A DNA stretch of 64,000 bases, taken from the NCBI GenBank assembly GCA_964036045.1, contig OZ038384.1, positions 41,146,844 through 41,210,843 of the forward strand. Reading direction: 5' to 3'. Position numbers and translations under genes: made by a program. Shown piece after piece: positions 20,700 through 31,057 of the stretch; the first letter of the stretch is position 1, and every line of letters starts with the position of its first letter. The notes beneath the pieces were generated by a model. The model searched no databases and was not told the DNA's origin. It worked only from the letters and a program-made list of their open reading frames with translations. Origin of the DNA: Eutreptiella sp. 'Long Island Sound 2002'. Its lineage: Eukaryota > Euglenozoa > Euglenophyceae > Eutreptiales > Eutreptiaceae.

Positions 20700-22284
20700 C
20701 CGTACACCTCCCCGAACAGGGGGAGGGCCTCATCCCCCAGAGGGTCCGGGAGCGTGCCCCGGACCCGGTCCCAGGGCTGAGCCCGCTCTGCCCCTCGCGT
20801 CGGCTCCCCCTGCTGCCCCTGTGCCTGCGGCGCCGGTGCTGCGCCCTGCCGGCCCCCTGCCGAGGCCATCCGAGCCGGCTCCGCTCTCGGTGCGGGGGGG
20901 GCTGGCTGGTGCCGGGGTCGTGGGGGTTGGGGGGGATGAGCTCGCCGGCGTCCGGGTCGATGTTGTAGAGGTGGTGGTGGTGGTGGTGGTTTTGGTGGGT
21001 GTGGTGCGCCGGCATCTGTTGGATGCAGGGGGGGATGCGCCTCAGCGGCTGCACGTCCGGCTGCGGGGGTGCCCCGCCCCCCGCCCCCCTCCCTTCAACC
21101 TGCCCTCCCCCACGGGATCCAATGCCCCGTCCCGCCTGTCCCTGGGGGCCCGTGGCCCCCCTGCCCTTGCCCTTGGGCCCCCTACCGGCCCCCTGCCCAT
21201 GCCGTGGGTCCCGTTGCCTGTCACCCACGCCCTGGCCTGCCCGCTCGCCCACCGTCCCTCGCTCTGCTCCCTGCATCTGGGCGCCCTGCCTGCGCCCCTG
21301 CGCGCCCTTCTCGTGCCGTGGCCCCTTCCCGGCTCCCTGCCCTGAGTCGCGCCGTCCGCTGCCCGCGCTCTGTCCCCCTCCGCTGCTGCGCCCTTGCTCC
21401 CTGCCGCGCGTGCCCTGGCCTGCTCCCTGCGCGTGCCCCTGGGCACTTCCCCTGTTGCCTCCTGTCCCCCGCTCCGCGCTCCCGTGGCTACCACGCACCT
21501 CTGCCTGCGCGCCGTCCCCTCCTTCCTGGATCACGCGCCGGGCGTCCCGCTGCCTTTGCAGCTGCGGCAGCGTGACGCCCAGCGGCGAGCGCTCCGGCCC
21601 CGGGGAGCGGACGTGCCGCGTCCGCCCCGGGGGGAACGGCTTGGGGGGGCTGGTGTGGGTGTGGGTTGGGTTGGCGTGGGCGCAGTACTTCGCGCCCTCC
21701 CTGCCCACTGCTGCTGCTGAGGCGGCCGACGGCGAGGCGCCCGTGGCCCGTGCGGGGTCCTTCCCCCGCTTTCGTGGCGTGGTGGTGGCCGCAGCGTGGC
21801 CGGCCGAGGCAGTGGCCCGGCTGGCCAGGGCCGCGGTCACAACCCCTCGCGCGCCCTCCCCGCTCCCCTCTGCGGCTGCGGCAGCCCTCGGCGATGCGCC
21901 CGGTTCCTGCGCCGGGGCTACCCCCCGTGTCGGCGGCGTGCCGGGGGCCGTGGTCGGGGCCGCGGTGTGGCTCGCTGGGGTGGCGGTCTCCGCTCCCCGC
22001 GTGTCTGGGGCCCCCTCCCGGGGCGGGGCGGCAGGGCTTGCTGCTTGGGCAGCGGGGGCGGTCACCTCGGCCAGCTCAGGCTCCTGGGTCGACGACCCGG
22101 TGTCGGCGGAGGCCGCCCGTCGCTGCCCAGCCGGCGGCCCGACCAGCACCGCCGCCTCCGCCAGCCTCCGCTCCTCGCGCTCCGCGGGGGTCTCCCCCGT
22201 CCACTCCGGGGAGATGGGGGAGCGGGAGCGGGACCGGCGGTGGTGGCGGTCGTCCCGCTGGGGGGAGCCATCGGAGTCTGCCAT
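20692..22284 (-). CDS. Low-complexity basic protein of the giant LINE (downstream ORF)
   Basis: I chose Met at 22,284 (MADSDGSPQRDD) because an Arg/Ser-rich amino terminus (HHRRSRSRSPISPEW) begins there; an upstream in-frame Met at 22,347 is also possible. The protein has about 530 residues: an RS-like head, an Ala/Pro/Thr-rich middle, a Gly/Gln/Arg-rich part (about residues 260-400) and a His-run (HHHHHH) near the end. Such basic disordered proteins often bind RNA. No folded domain is recognised. Position 3' of the RT ORF is unusual for a LINE. The composition could also arise from GC-rich non-coding sequence, but the ordered ATG and RS head argue for coding. Confidence 0.4.
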   Translation of the reverse strand: MADSDGSPQRDDRHHRRSRSRSPISPEWTGETPAEREERRLAEAAVLVGPPAGQRRAASADTGSSTQEPELAEVTAPAAQAASPAAPPREGAPDTRGAETATPASHTAAPTTAPGTPPTRGVAPAQEPGASPRAAAAAEGSGEGARGVVTAALASRATASAGHAAATTTPRKRGKDPARATGASPSAASAAAVGREGAKYCAHANPTHTHTSPPKPFPPGRTRHVRSPGPERSPLGVTLPQLQRQRDARRVIQEGGDGAQAEVRGSHGSAERGTGGNRGSAQGHAQGAGQGTRGREQGRSSGGGQSAGSGRRDSGQGAGKGPRHEKGAQGRRQGAQMQGAERGTVGERAGQGVGDRQRDPRHGQGAGRGPKGKGRGATGPQGQAGRGIGSRGGGQVEGRGAGGGAPPQPDVQPLRRIPPCIQQMPAHHTHQNHHHHHHLYNIDPDAGELIPPNPHDPGTSQPPPHRERSRLGWPRQGAGRAQHRRRRHRGSRGSRREGQSGLSPGTGSGARSRTLWGMRPSPCSGRCTGD

Positions 22285-22560
22285 CACTGTTATCCTGGTA
22301 GGCATGCGTGGCGGCAGGTGCGCCCTTCCCACTACCTCCCGGTGCATCAGTGTCGTGCCGTGGGCAGTGCCGTGCAGTGCTCTGCGGGGGGGAGGGGGGG
22401 AGGGGGTGGGGGGCCGGCTGTGACGTCAGCCCCGTACGGGCGGGGGCCGGCGGCCATCCATCGGCATTGAGGGGGAAGGCGGGGGAGCCACGCGGCCCAC
22501 GCGTCACGCCACAGCTCCCAGTCTGGGGCGGGGCTCAGGGCCCTGGGCCCCCGGGGGTCT

Positions 22561-23580
22561 TCAGGTGGTGCCGCGGGGAGCCGCACTAGGTGGACCCCCG
22601 TAACGGCGGTGACCTCCTGTGTTCGCAGCAAGGTGTGTACCCCGTCCCGCGTCGCGGGCGCCGGGAGGGGGGGGGCGGGGTACGGGTGCTGCCCGATAGA
22701 GGTGGGTTGGGGTGATCCCCAGGACCAGTTCCGGGTCCCCGCGGGTCGCGACGACGAGGAGGAGCAGGGGGGTGCCAGGGCGCTCTTGCCAGAGGACCTG
22801 CCCCCTGTGGCGGGCACTCCTGGTTCTGGAGAGGGGGGGGGGCATGTCTGGGTTGGCCCAGCCGCGGGGCGCGTGCGTTACCGCCGGGAGGGCGGGGCAC
22901 CAGGTGGGCTCCCTGGGGAACGTCCCCCATACGAAGGCGTACGGGGGGGTCGGCCTGGTGCCGTCGTACACCGGGTTGGTTGGCCGGGGGCGGGCGGGCG
23001 CCTCGTCCGCGCCTTCCACGAACACCGTAATTTCGCCCACCTCCAGGTCCTTGTCCGGTGGGTGTAGAAGGTGGAACGCCGCATCCAGCTCAGACACTCC
23101 CCCCGGGTATGTGGCCGGCGCCTGGTTCAGGTACGGGGCCGTGTTCCCGGGGTAGCGCGTCCTGGAGGCGTGCAGCGGGGCTGGGGCGCTGCTGCGGAGG
23201 GACATGGCAGACTCCGCTCCCGTCAGCCGCAGGGTGTCCCCCATGGACAGGGGCCAGCCCGACCGGTTGGACTCGCGCCACTCCATCCAGTGCCCGTAGA
23301 GGGCCGCCTCCGGGCTGATGAGCCCTGGCTGGATGGTGTTCAAGATCCGGTGCATCGCCAGGAGTAGCGTAGGGACCCCTGCTCCGTTCAGGGCGCGGAT
23401 GGCCGGGAGGGCGGTCTCGTTGAGGAGAGCCCTCGCACTGCCCGTCAGGTCACGTCGTGCGGCAGTGTGCGCCTCATGCGCCTCTGCCGACGCGTCCGCC
23501 ACCAGGCCCCGGACGGTTGCCTCCTGCGCTTTGCGGCGGGCCCTGGCGTGTCCCGGCCCATCCCCCCGTCGGCGTGGCAT
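22561..23580 (-). CDS. Unrecognised 339-residue protein of the giant LINE
   Basis: Starts at an ATG (MPRRRGDGPGHARARRKAQ) with a basic head. It then reads as an ordinary globular-looking protein: ALLNETALPAIRALNGAGVP, a helix with LLLAMHRILNTIQPG, GHWMEWRESNRSGWPLSMGD, and a strand-rich middle with DLEVGEITVFVEG and YAFVWGTFPREP. The last third is Pro/Arg-rich. No known family is recognised. It follows the ORF at 24,549-23,761 by about 180 bp on the same strand and is uninterrupted, which suggests a functional protein encoded by the element. Confidence 0.55.
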   Translation of the reverse strand: MPRRRGDGPGHARARRKAQEATVRGLVADASAEAHEAHTAARRDLTGSARALLNETALPAIRALNGAGVPTLLLAMHRILNTIQPGLISPEAALYGHWMEWRESNRSGWPLSMGDTLRLTGAESAMSLRSSAPAPLHASRTRYPGNTAPYLNQAPATYPGGVSELDAAFHLLHPPDKDLEVGEITVFVEGADEAPARPRPTNPVYDGTRPTPPYAFVWGTFPREPTWCPALPAVTHAPRGWANPDMPPPLSRTRSARHRGQVLWQERPGTPLLLLVVATRGDPELVLGITPTHLYRAAPVPRPPPPGARDAGRGTHLAANTGGHRRYGGPPSAAPRGTT

Positions 23581-23760
23581 GGTACTGCGGGCTCTGCAAA
23601 GGGCGGCGGCGGGTGGGGGTCAGGGCGCGAACACGTCTGACAGGTGCGCAACGGATGTGGGGTCCCGCAGGTGCACGTGGATCCACAGAAGGGCAGCGCC
23701 CGCGGGGCCCGCACGTTCGTGTGAGGGAGCGTGTGCCCCCTCGATGCGCCGGTGCAAGGC

Positions 23761-24549
23761 CTACTCCTCCGTGCGCCTGCGCGGGCCTGCGGGAGGTTCG
23801 GACCAGGGGCACGCGGCCACCTGGACGCACCGCGCGCACCTGTTGGCGCCTGTCGACGCTGCGGAGGACACCGTGTCATATTCCCCACAGAGTCGGCAGG
23901 TGTGTGGGAGGTGGGAGGGCGGCGACCAAGGGTCGAGATGGCGGAGCCAGAGGTCGTCCCACCTCTGTCGGAGGGGGTCCCGGATCTCCAGCAGGCGGGC
24001 GCGTACGCGGCGCCGGTAGTCCCTGCCGAGCGTCTTCTGCTGGACCTCCCGCCACGTGTCGTCGGGGAGAATCCCTTGGTCGTGGAGGGCGGCGATGAGG
24101 TCGTCCCACGCCGGGCGGGGGTGCCCCTGGGGGGGGGTTGCCATGAACACGTGGCGCCCGGTGAGGTGGGGCGCCAGCGTATCCCATTGGCATCCGTTTG
24201 CGGCGTCCCGGTGGAGGAGGGCCAGTAGGGTGCTGTCCGCGACTGCCTCCCATCCCACTCGCAGCCCTTCGCAGCCGTCCAGCTCCTGGCGCAGCGCGGC
24301 TGCAAGGCTGGTGGGGAGCATGAGGAGCAAGGACCCCTGGGTGTCACCCAGCGGGGACAGGGCGTCGTCGTATACTGGTCCCCCAGTTTTGAAGTGCGCC
24401 ACGGTGAGCTGGGCGGCCCCGTCCTCTGGCGGGTGCCACCAGACGGTGGCCGTGGCGTGTCCCCATTTGCGTATCTCCGTAGCCTGGAGTACGTTTGCGG
24501 CGTGAAGGACGATGCGGGGGGGGACGGGTGTCCCGACGAGTGAGGACAC
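23761..24549 (-). CDS. Unrecognised protein with a carboxy-terminal zinc-ribbon-like motif
   Basis: The frame opens with GTG at 24,549 and has no clear ATG at the start, so the real start may be upstream after a frameshift. About 262 residues look globular: TATVWWHPPEDGAAQ, QGSLLLMLPTSLAAALRQ, HVFMATPPQGHP, and a long charged helix (RRRVRARLLEIRDPLRQRW). Near the end CRLC and, about 19 residues later, CARC form a four-cysteine zinc-ribbon-like pair. It comes directly after the RNase H/CCHC ORF on the same strand. It may be a nucleic-acid-binding accessory protein, inferred only from the Cys pairs and position. Confidence 0.5.
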   Translation of the reverse strand: MSSLVGTPVPPRIVLHAANVLQATEIRKWGHATATVWWHPPEDGAAQLTVAHFKTGGPVYDDALSPLGDTQGSLLLMLPTSLAAALRQELDGCEGLRVGWEAVADSTLLALLHRDAANGCQWDTLAPHLTGRHVFMATPPQGHPRPAWDDLIAALHDQGILPDDTWREVQQKTLGRDYRRRVRARLLEIRDPLRQRWDDLWLRHLDPWSPPSHLPHTCRLCGEYDTVSSAASTGANRCARCVQVAACPWSEPPAGPRRRTEE

Positions 24550-24786
24550 GTCCCAAGTCCATCCTGTTTGCTACCCCGGGGCCGCTTGCAGCCCTTCCCC
24601 CGTCGCCGCGTCCCACGTGTGGTCAGGTCCCGTCCCGCGGATCACGGTGGGTCTCGGCCGGGTGTCCGGCCCCCATCCCTGGAGCGGGAGGGCGGCGTAT
24701 CGCTGCGCAGGGGTCTCCGGGGCGCGCGTGGCTGCGCACCACCGGCTCCACTCGCACGCCCACTCCTCACCCACTATGTGTGCCTC

Positions 24787-27129
24787 CTACGCGGTCATGG
24801 AGCCGCGCCCCATGATCCACGGTGGGAAGAGTGCGTCTTGTAGGTGCTTCGAGAACCCCCCCGGCAGGTCCTTGTACGGGTGGGGGCCCTCTTGTGGCGG
24901 GCACTCCAGAGTGCCATTCACGACGCAGAGGGAGGCTAGGAAGTCCTTGTCAGGGCGCGGGGGAGGGGGGGGGTGGTCGCCCTCCGCCGCGGTGAGCCAT
25001 CGGTGCGCCCGAGCCGCCGCGCTTAGTGGCTCACGCAGGAGTTGCTCCAGCCGGTGGTTGCAAAGGTCCCATGCAAAGTCCCCCAGCCGGAGCATGTGGT
25101 GGAGGAAATTGTCCACAGCGGTCCCTCCCGGCGGGTCGTAGCGGGCTATGGCGCGGAGCTGCGCCTCCGCATCCTCGGGTACCAGCCCGGAGCAGAAGAT
25201 CTCCGTCCATGTGGCGCCTGCGGAGCGCCACGAGGCCACCCACAGGGCTTTGTCCCCGGTTGGGAGGTGGCGGGTCGCCTCCTGTACCGCCTGGCGGTAG
25301 TCGGGCCAGAGGAGCCGTGAGTGGGCGCACCCCACGTGCATGTGCACCAGGGTCTCCTCCGGGCCGCCGCATAGGAGGCACGGTTGTGGGAGGACGGCGA
25401 CGCCGGAGAGCCGCTCCTTACGGACGCGGAGCCTGCGCTGCACCGGCGTGTCGCCGTCTCTGGCGGAGAGTGCCCGGCGGTTGGTGGCCGTCGTGATGAG
25501 GTCCCGGGCGTGGACAGAGGCTGTGGCGTGGGCCGCCCCCAAAGGTGTGTGTCCTCGGTGCGTCAGCGCATGGTCCGTCTGCGCCCGCTGCGCAACCTCA
25601 CCGAGCGTCCGCATCGTGGGGGGCCGTAGATCGAGGTGGCGATCATGGCTGGCGACAATGAGTTGGGCGTGGCCAGGGTCTGGGGGCGTGTTCTGCAGGA
25701 CGGTGTCCTGGGACGCCGCCCAGTCCGCCTTGTGCAGTTGGGCGTCACTGTGGTGCGAGGTGGCTCGGACGTACCAGAACGGGTGCCCGGCGTGTCGCCC
25801 TCGCGCGCACAGGCCGTCCCAGAGCCACCGTAGGGGCATCTGGTTGACCACCTCTGTCGCGCCCGCGGGGACCCCCGTGGTCCGCTCGCGATCTGCGTGT
25901 CGCAGGAGGTGGAGGATGACTTCGGCTTCCACCGTGTGGACCCATGGTCGGTGGGCGCCGTATTGTAGGGGGAGGGAGGCGGCCAGCCCCTCCCCGTCGG
26001 GCACCGTGCCCGAGATTATACCGCCCACGTGCAGGTGAGGTCGGCGGCGAGAGCGACGCTGGTGGCGTGTTTGCAGGGTCTGCCCCCTGAAGCGTCGGAA
26101 GAGGTGTGGTCCGAGGCCTCCGGGATCCAGTAGTACCTTGTGGGGCTGAGCCACCCCGCGTTGAGGTCGGCGGAGTGCCACCGGACGTCGGGGTGGCTGG
26201 GGGTCAGTTGGTCCAAGCTCAGCGCCCTGGTGTCGCCAGGGGCTGATTGCTGGGTGGTCGTGCAGCCGGATGTCTGCTCCGGCGATCGTGCTTGCCCAGG
26301 ACCGAAGTGCCGTCACATGTTCCTTGAGCCATGCCGGGCCTCCGCGCTGGTGCACCACCAGGTGTCCCGTGTCCTCCGGCTGGTCCTCCAGCGTGTGCAC
26401 TGCCATGTGTGGGTCGTGCGGCACCCCCGTAGCTACCAGCAGGGCGGTGCCACGGGGGAGTCCACGGGGCCTGGGCTGCTCTGCCCCCACCTGCACTATT
26501 ACCCACTCGGCCTGGAGCTGCGCTCGCCCCGCCGCTCGGGTGCATTGGTCGTCCATGGTCACCAACCACAGCGGCGTCAGCGCGTGGGGCCGGGGGCGCA
26601 GGGGCTCGGGCCACGCCACATCCGCGTTAGGCTCTCGGTGCTCACTTTCCGCGAGTACATCGTGGAGGATGTACATAAGGGCTGGCAGGGGGTGGTACGC
26701 CGCCCCCCGCGTGCGGGGGGATAGGTCGCCCCGGCGGCGGTAGCCCCCGACGTGGAGCCGCAGGCCGTCAGGGATCATCCGTGGGCCGGTGTGCGCGTCC
26801 TGCTTACCCCTCCTGGGGTGGACGAGTCTCAGGCGGGGGTCCCGTGTGCCGGTGGTGTGGAAGAGGTGGACCAAGGTGTCGCGCCACCCGGGGTGGTTGG
26901 TGGGCTCCTGCTCGCGGCAACAATACTGGAGGTGTTCATCGGCGCATTGGTTGAGGCATTCCTGCACCGCTGTCGGCCACGGGTCGTCGTTGTCGGGGAA
27001 GGATGGCGCGGCCCGTGGTGCCCATGCCACGGCGTCGTGTGCGGCACCGTCAAGCGCACGTGTCGCGGTGTTGCAGCTTGACGGTGCGCAGCGTGACGAT
27101 GTTGGCCGGTGGGGACTGTGGTTGGACAT
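24787..27129 (-). pseudogene. RNase H and CCHC carboxy-terminal part of the giant LINE polyprotein
   Basis: This 780-codon frame continues the RT polyprotein after a frameshift near 27,100. The RNase H-like part contains HLHVGGIISG, then VHTVEAEVILHLLRHA (the helix with the catalytic Glu), and SHHSDAQLHKADWAAS, which matches the final H-x-D-x-AD-x-A pattern of LINE RNase H. Further on, CLLCGGPEETLVHMHVGC (C-x2-C-x8-H-x4-C) is the zinc knuckle found at the end of many LINE ORF2 proteins. After it come about 150 residues with no motif. The RNase H would remove the RNA template during target-primed reverse transcription. The frame itself is uninterrupted, but its link to the RT is broken, hence pseudogene. 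Confidence 0.65.
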
Positions 27130-27283
27130 GGGCCGCCCTGGCGCACGCGATGGGGTTGTACAGCCCCACTCTCAGGGCGGCCAGGGCCTGGGGTATGCGG
27201 TGGACCCAGTCACCCCCCGCTGGAGTTGCGAACTCCGGAACGGCAGAGTGCACCTCGGGACATATTCCGAGCGCGCCGGCTAT

Positions 27284-28713
27284 TTACCAGAACATTATGG
27301 TGACCTCGGCGCGCACGGGGGTTGAGCGGTGGTGGACAACTGTACCCACGAGGGCCACCGCTGCCTGCTGGCACCGCGTTGGTACCCGTGTGAGCCCCAG
27401 GGTCCGGTCATCCTGCAGGCTGTCCCGCGAGGCGTCAAAGGCGTACCGCGCCCTGTCCTTCGCGACCTGGACCGTGATGTGGTCCAGGTGGCGCACGGTG
27501 TCGGAGTCGTCGGCGATGAAAGGGGCGACGTACTGTGTCACCCCCCCGAGGATCGCCAGGATGACGTCCTGCACGACTTTCGGTGGCGCGAGGGTGTTGA
27601 GGCACCAGTGGTGCACCGCCGCCAGGTGCAGCCGGTGCTTGCACTGCAGGAAGAACTCCCCGTCCGGCTGCAGCTGGAGTCCCAGGTAGGAGACGGAGTC
27701 CGCCGCTGGTACCCAGTGCCATGGGTTTCCCAGGGGGGACATAGGCGCATCTGCAGGCCTGGGACCCCCTCCAAAGTGGCCATGGCGCACTTGCGGGGGT
27801 TGAGCTCCATGCCCATGATCCCCAGGTACGCGGCCACCGCCTCCACGCCCTCGACGAAATGCTGCAGCGTGTGGGCCACTACCAGCAGGTCGTCGATGTA
27901 CGCCTCAATGAGGCCTTGCTCGGCCCCTCCCGGCGGGCGCAGGCGGTGCCCCTGCGCCCTGAGCAGGGGCTCCAGGGGGAGCGCGTACAGCAAGGGGCTC
28001 TCGGGGTTGCCCTGCCGGACGCCGCGCAGCATGTGGACGGGCTGCGTTAGCCCGTGTGCGGTGACGATGCGCAGCCTGGCGCACGTGTTGAGGAAGAGCA
28101 GGAGGTTGATGACCTCCAGCGGCACAGAGAGGTGGCGCAGGATGACGTGGAGGGCGCCGTTCGGGGCGGTGTCGAAGTCCTTGCGGGCGTCGAAGGAGAA
28201 AACGTAGTTGGGCCTTACCCGCTGGAGCTTCTGCTGCGCCATGAACAGTGGGGGGCCTGTGTTGGAGCCAGGGAGGGCCCCTTGCTGCCAGTCGCTGACC
28301 ACTCCGTGCCGTGTGAGCACTTCCGTGATGCGCTGGGTGAGGGGGCCCGTGAGCAGCTTCATGTCCAGCTGGCCCAGGGCTATGGGCCTGTAGTCGTCCA
28401 GTCTGGCGGAGCCCGGTACCTTGGGGCTGAGCCAGATGTGCGCGTCTCTCCAGTGCATCGGCGGCCGGGCGCCGCGGAGGATGGCCCGGTAGGAGTGGAC
28501 CAGGAGCCACTGGACGGGTGCCGGGAGGGCCTTGATGAAACGGGCCTCCACGTGGTTAGGACCTGGGGCCTTGCTATCGGCCTTGTCCAGGGCGGACTGC
28601 AGGTCCTGCATGGAGTACTGCCAGACCTGTGTCCGGGCCCCGTCAGGGACCCGGGGGACATGGCGGCCAAGGACTGCCTGGAAGCCTGGGAGGTCCACCG
28701 TGGCGTTTGTCAT
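27284..28713 (-). pseudogene. Reverse transcriptase of the giant LINE, frameshifted
   Basis: The 28,713-27,538 frame carries all core RT motifs: KAPGPNHVEARFIK (fingers), LDDYRPIALGQLDMKL, motif A FSFDARKDFD, motif B RGVRQGNPESPLLYALPL, motif C AYIDDLLVV (the YIDD catalytic pair) and motif D MELNPRKCAMA. Near 27,740 the frame shifts to 27,790-27,284, which carries the thumb region (SYLGLQLQPDG, VVQDVILAILGG, HLDHITVQVAKDRARYAF) and ends at a stop. Another shift near 28,705 separates RT from the linker coming from the endonuclease (FWRKLYDKRHG). The RT copies element RNA at the nicked target. With at least three frameshifts this copy is dead, although the active site is conserved. Confidence 0.85.
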
Positions 28714-28830
28714 ACAGTTTCCGCCAGAAGGCGCGAACTGCGAACATCACGTTGTGGGCCTCCGTGAGGAGCTTTTGGGTGTTGGGGACCCGCACGTTCC
28801 AGAGGCCTGACGGGCCTGGGGCCTCTACCT

Positions 28831-30144
28831 CTATGGCTCCCCGCACAGCTTTCCATCGCTGGGCGATGTCGGGGGCGTGACGGCGCCAGAAGTCCTCGAT
28901 GGCGCGCTTGCGTTCTGCCGCCAGTAGTGCGCGGAGTTAGAAAATGTCCTCTTCGAAGGCGGCTGCTTGCCTCTCCAGCTCCTCCTGTAGCTGGCCCTGT
29001 GTGGTCGGGCGGAACCCGGGCGACGCACCCCGCAGCTCCTCCGTGAGCCGGAGCGCCGCCTCGAACCGGATGCCATGCCGTGCCAGTCTGCTTGGTACGC
29101 CGCCGGCACGCACACTGCCAGGGTGTCATAGCAGAGGACCGCCGCCTGGAGCCGCTTTCCGCTCTCCGGGGGGTCCCCCTCCGCCTGGTCCGTCCCCGCC
29201 GGGGACGGCTGCCGGCGTCCCACCACACGCGCTAGGGCGTCATGCGCCGCGTGGAGGTGTTCGAACACCTTGTCCACCGCGGCCGCGGGCATGGACCCGT
29301 AGGAGTGCTGCTCTGCGGGACCCAGCCAGGGCGCCAGGGAGGGTTCATCCTGCGCGGCGGTGACCGCCGCCCACAGGCAGTGGTGGACGGGCGCGGCCTC
29401 GGCGTCGTACGGGAGGAGGTGGCCCTCCGTGTGGCTGTAGGGGGTGGGCATCGCCGCGCGCCCCGCTGCGTTGAGGCGGACCGGGAGGTGGTCGGGGCTG
29501 ATCACCTGGGGGTGTGCCATGCCGCGAGCCCGGACGCTTTCCCGCAGGGACCACGGCAGGGGGGGCTCGCTGACCAGGAAGCTGTCCACCCTGTGCCGGG
29601 ACGGGTGGAGCGTGGGGGTCATGTCTTCCTCGCCGCCTGTCGTGGCCCTCCGGAAACCGCAGGCCTCCCAGCCCGCGCGGCAGTGCTCCGTGGCCGGGTT
29701 GGAGGTGGCATCCATGTAGACGTTGGTGTCACCCGCGATGATCACCGGGTGTCTCCCACCGAGGCTGCGTGCCGTGACATACATTTGTATGTCGGCCCAG
29801 AAAGCCGCCCGTCCCGCCCACGGGGAGCAGCCTGCTTGCGGCCCGTGGACGTTGATGAGGGTGAGGCCTCCCCCGTCCGTGCGGATCTCCAGAGCCGCGG
29901 CCTTCCCGGGGACAGTTTCCGTGAAACTGAGCACCTCGTGTTCCGCCACATACTTGCTGCTGACTGCGGTGAGAAGGCCCCCCCCTCTCGAGGTGGAAGT
30001 GGCTCCTGTCTCCGCCACCCGGCTGCTGAAGATGGGGGTGTACCCCTTGTCCCGGAGCACTGCGGCCACGTCCATCTCCTGCACCCGGGTGGTGATCCCT
30101 GTTTCCTGGAGCATGATGGCAAAGCATCCCTCCTGGAAAAGCAT
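28831..30144 (-). pseudogene. APE-type endonuclease domain of the giant LINE
   Basis: Residues near the start give CFAIMLQETGI (catalytic Glu of LQE), then GGGLLTAVSS, LTLINVHGPQAG (the N-x-H strand), VIIAGDTNVYMDA (GD-x-N), HRVDSFLVSEP and VISPDHLPVRL (the final D-H). This is the complete signature of the exonuclease/endonuclease/phosphatase family that nicks target DNA for LINE insertion. The domain spans about 30,140-29,490. From about 29,130 the better frame changes (RT linker text in the 28,846-28,643 frame ends VMFAVRAFWRKLYDK), so the ORF is frameshifted between endonuclease and RT. The GTG or an upstream start is not certain. Confidence 0.85.
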
Positions 30145-30467
30145 ACCGGTGATGAGGTGCTCCTTGTCAGTACAGGCTTCCGGCCCCTGGCGCTGCCGAA
30201 GCGTGTCCCGGAGGGACCGGTCTGGCGGTACGAAGCCGTTGCGCAGGTTCCACGAGAGGAGCCATAGGGCGTCGTCCGCCGTGTTCTCCTGGAGTCAGCT
30301 ATCCCGCATTGGCATCTCCGCTGGGTCCGCGGGTGCAGCCAGGGCTCCCGGGTGCGCCGGGGCCATGGGGTGCGGGGAGCCCGTTCCCAGCGGGGCCCAC
30401 AGGGTGGCCAGGGGGGGCAGGGAGCCAGCGGGGCCAGGGGGGCCAGCCCCGCGGGGATGGACCCTTG

Positions 30468-31057
30468 TTAGGCCGCCCAGCTGGTCCCCGGGGCCGCCCC
30501 GGGTGCCTCCTCATCGCCGCGTGCGTGGTCAGCTGCCTGGGGCGGGGGGCGCCGGGCGTACGGGGCGTGACATGGGGACCTCCGTGCCCTCCCTTGCAGG
30601 ATGTTGGAGGCCGCCTCCTTGTCGTCCACCGGGGCTGCAGCGTGCACCGCGTGCCACGCCAGGTGTTCCAGCATTGCCCCGCTTGTGTAGTACTTGTCTG
30701 CACACAGGGGGCATTTTGTTGGTTCCGTGGCCCCTCGAGCTGGGGAGAGCGGCACCGACTTCCAGATGGCACCCTCTGTCGCTGGTTCGAAGGGCAGGTT
30801 GGCCAGTGGAACCGTGTGTGGCGCCAGCGGTGGCCAGGGGCTGCCGCATCGAGGGCTCGTGTCGAGGGCGCGGGCCCGAGACTCCGGATGGCATCGTGCT
30901 GCGCATCTGGTTGCAGCCACGTTTGCCAGTGCGTGGAGCCAATTTGGCGGTCGGGTTTGCCCCTCCATCGCAGGTCGTGGAAGGCTTGTAGCCAGTGGTA
31001 CACTGTGGTCGGGACCGCCAGCTGGAGCTCCAGGTCGGTGGGGTGCGCCGCTACTGG
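30468..31057 (-). pseudogene. C2H2 zinc-finger segment upstream of the endonuclease
   Basis: In one minus frame, KCPLC followed by ADKYYTSGAMLEHLAWH gives C-x2-C-x12-H-x3-H, a classical C2H2 finger, at about 30,720-30,655. Before it the frame is Arg/Pro/Ala-rich, with LANLPFEPATEGAIWKSV. C2H2 fingers precede the catalytic domains in several LINE families (for example R2 and Dualen-type), where they recognise DNA. The frame stays open artificially through the 3' LTR of the gypsy element up to 32,474, so its true start is unknown. Confidence 0.6.

Noticed and set aside
30299-31003. Alternative minus frames over the C2H2 segment
   Set aside because: Only one of three open frames contains the complete C2H2 finger. 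The others are Pro/Arg-rich shadows.
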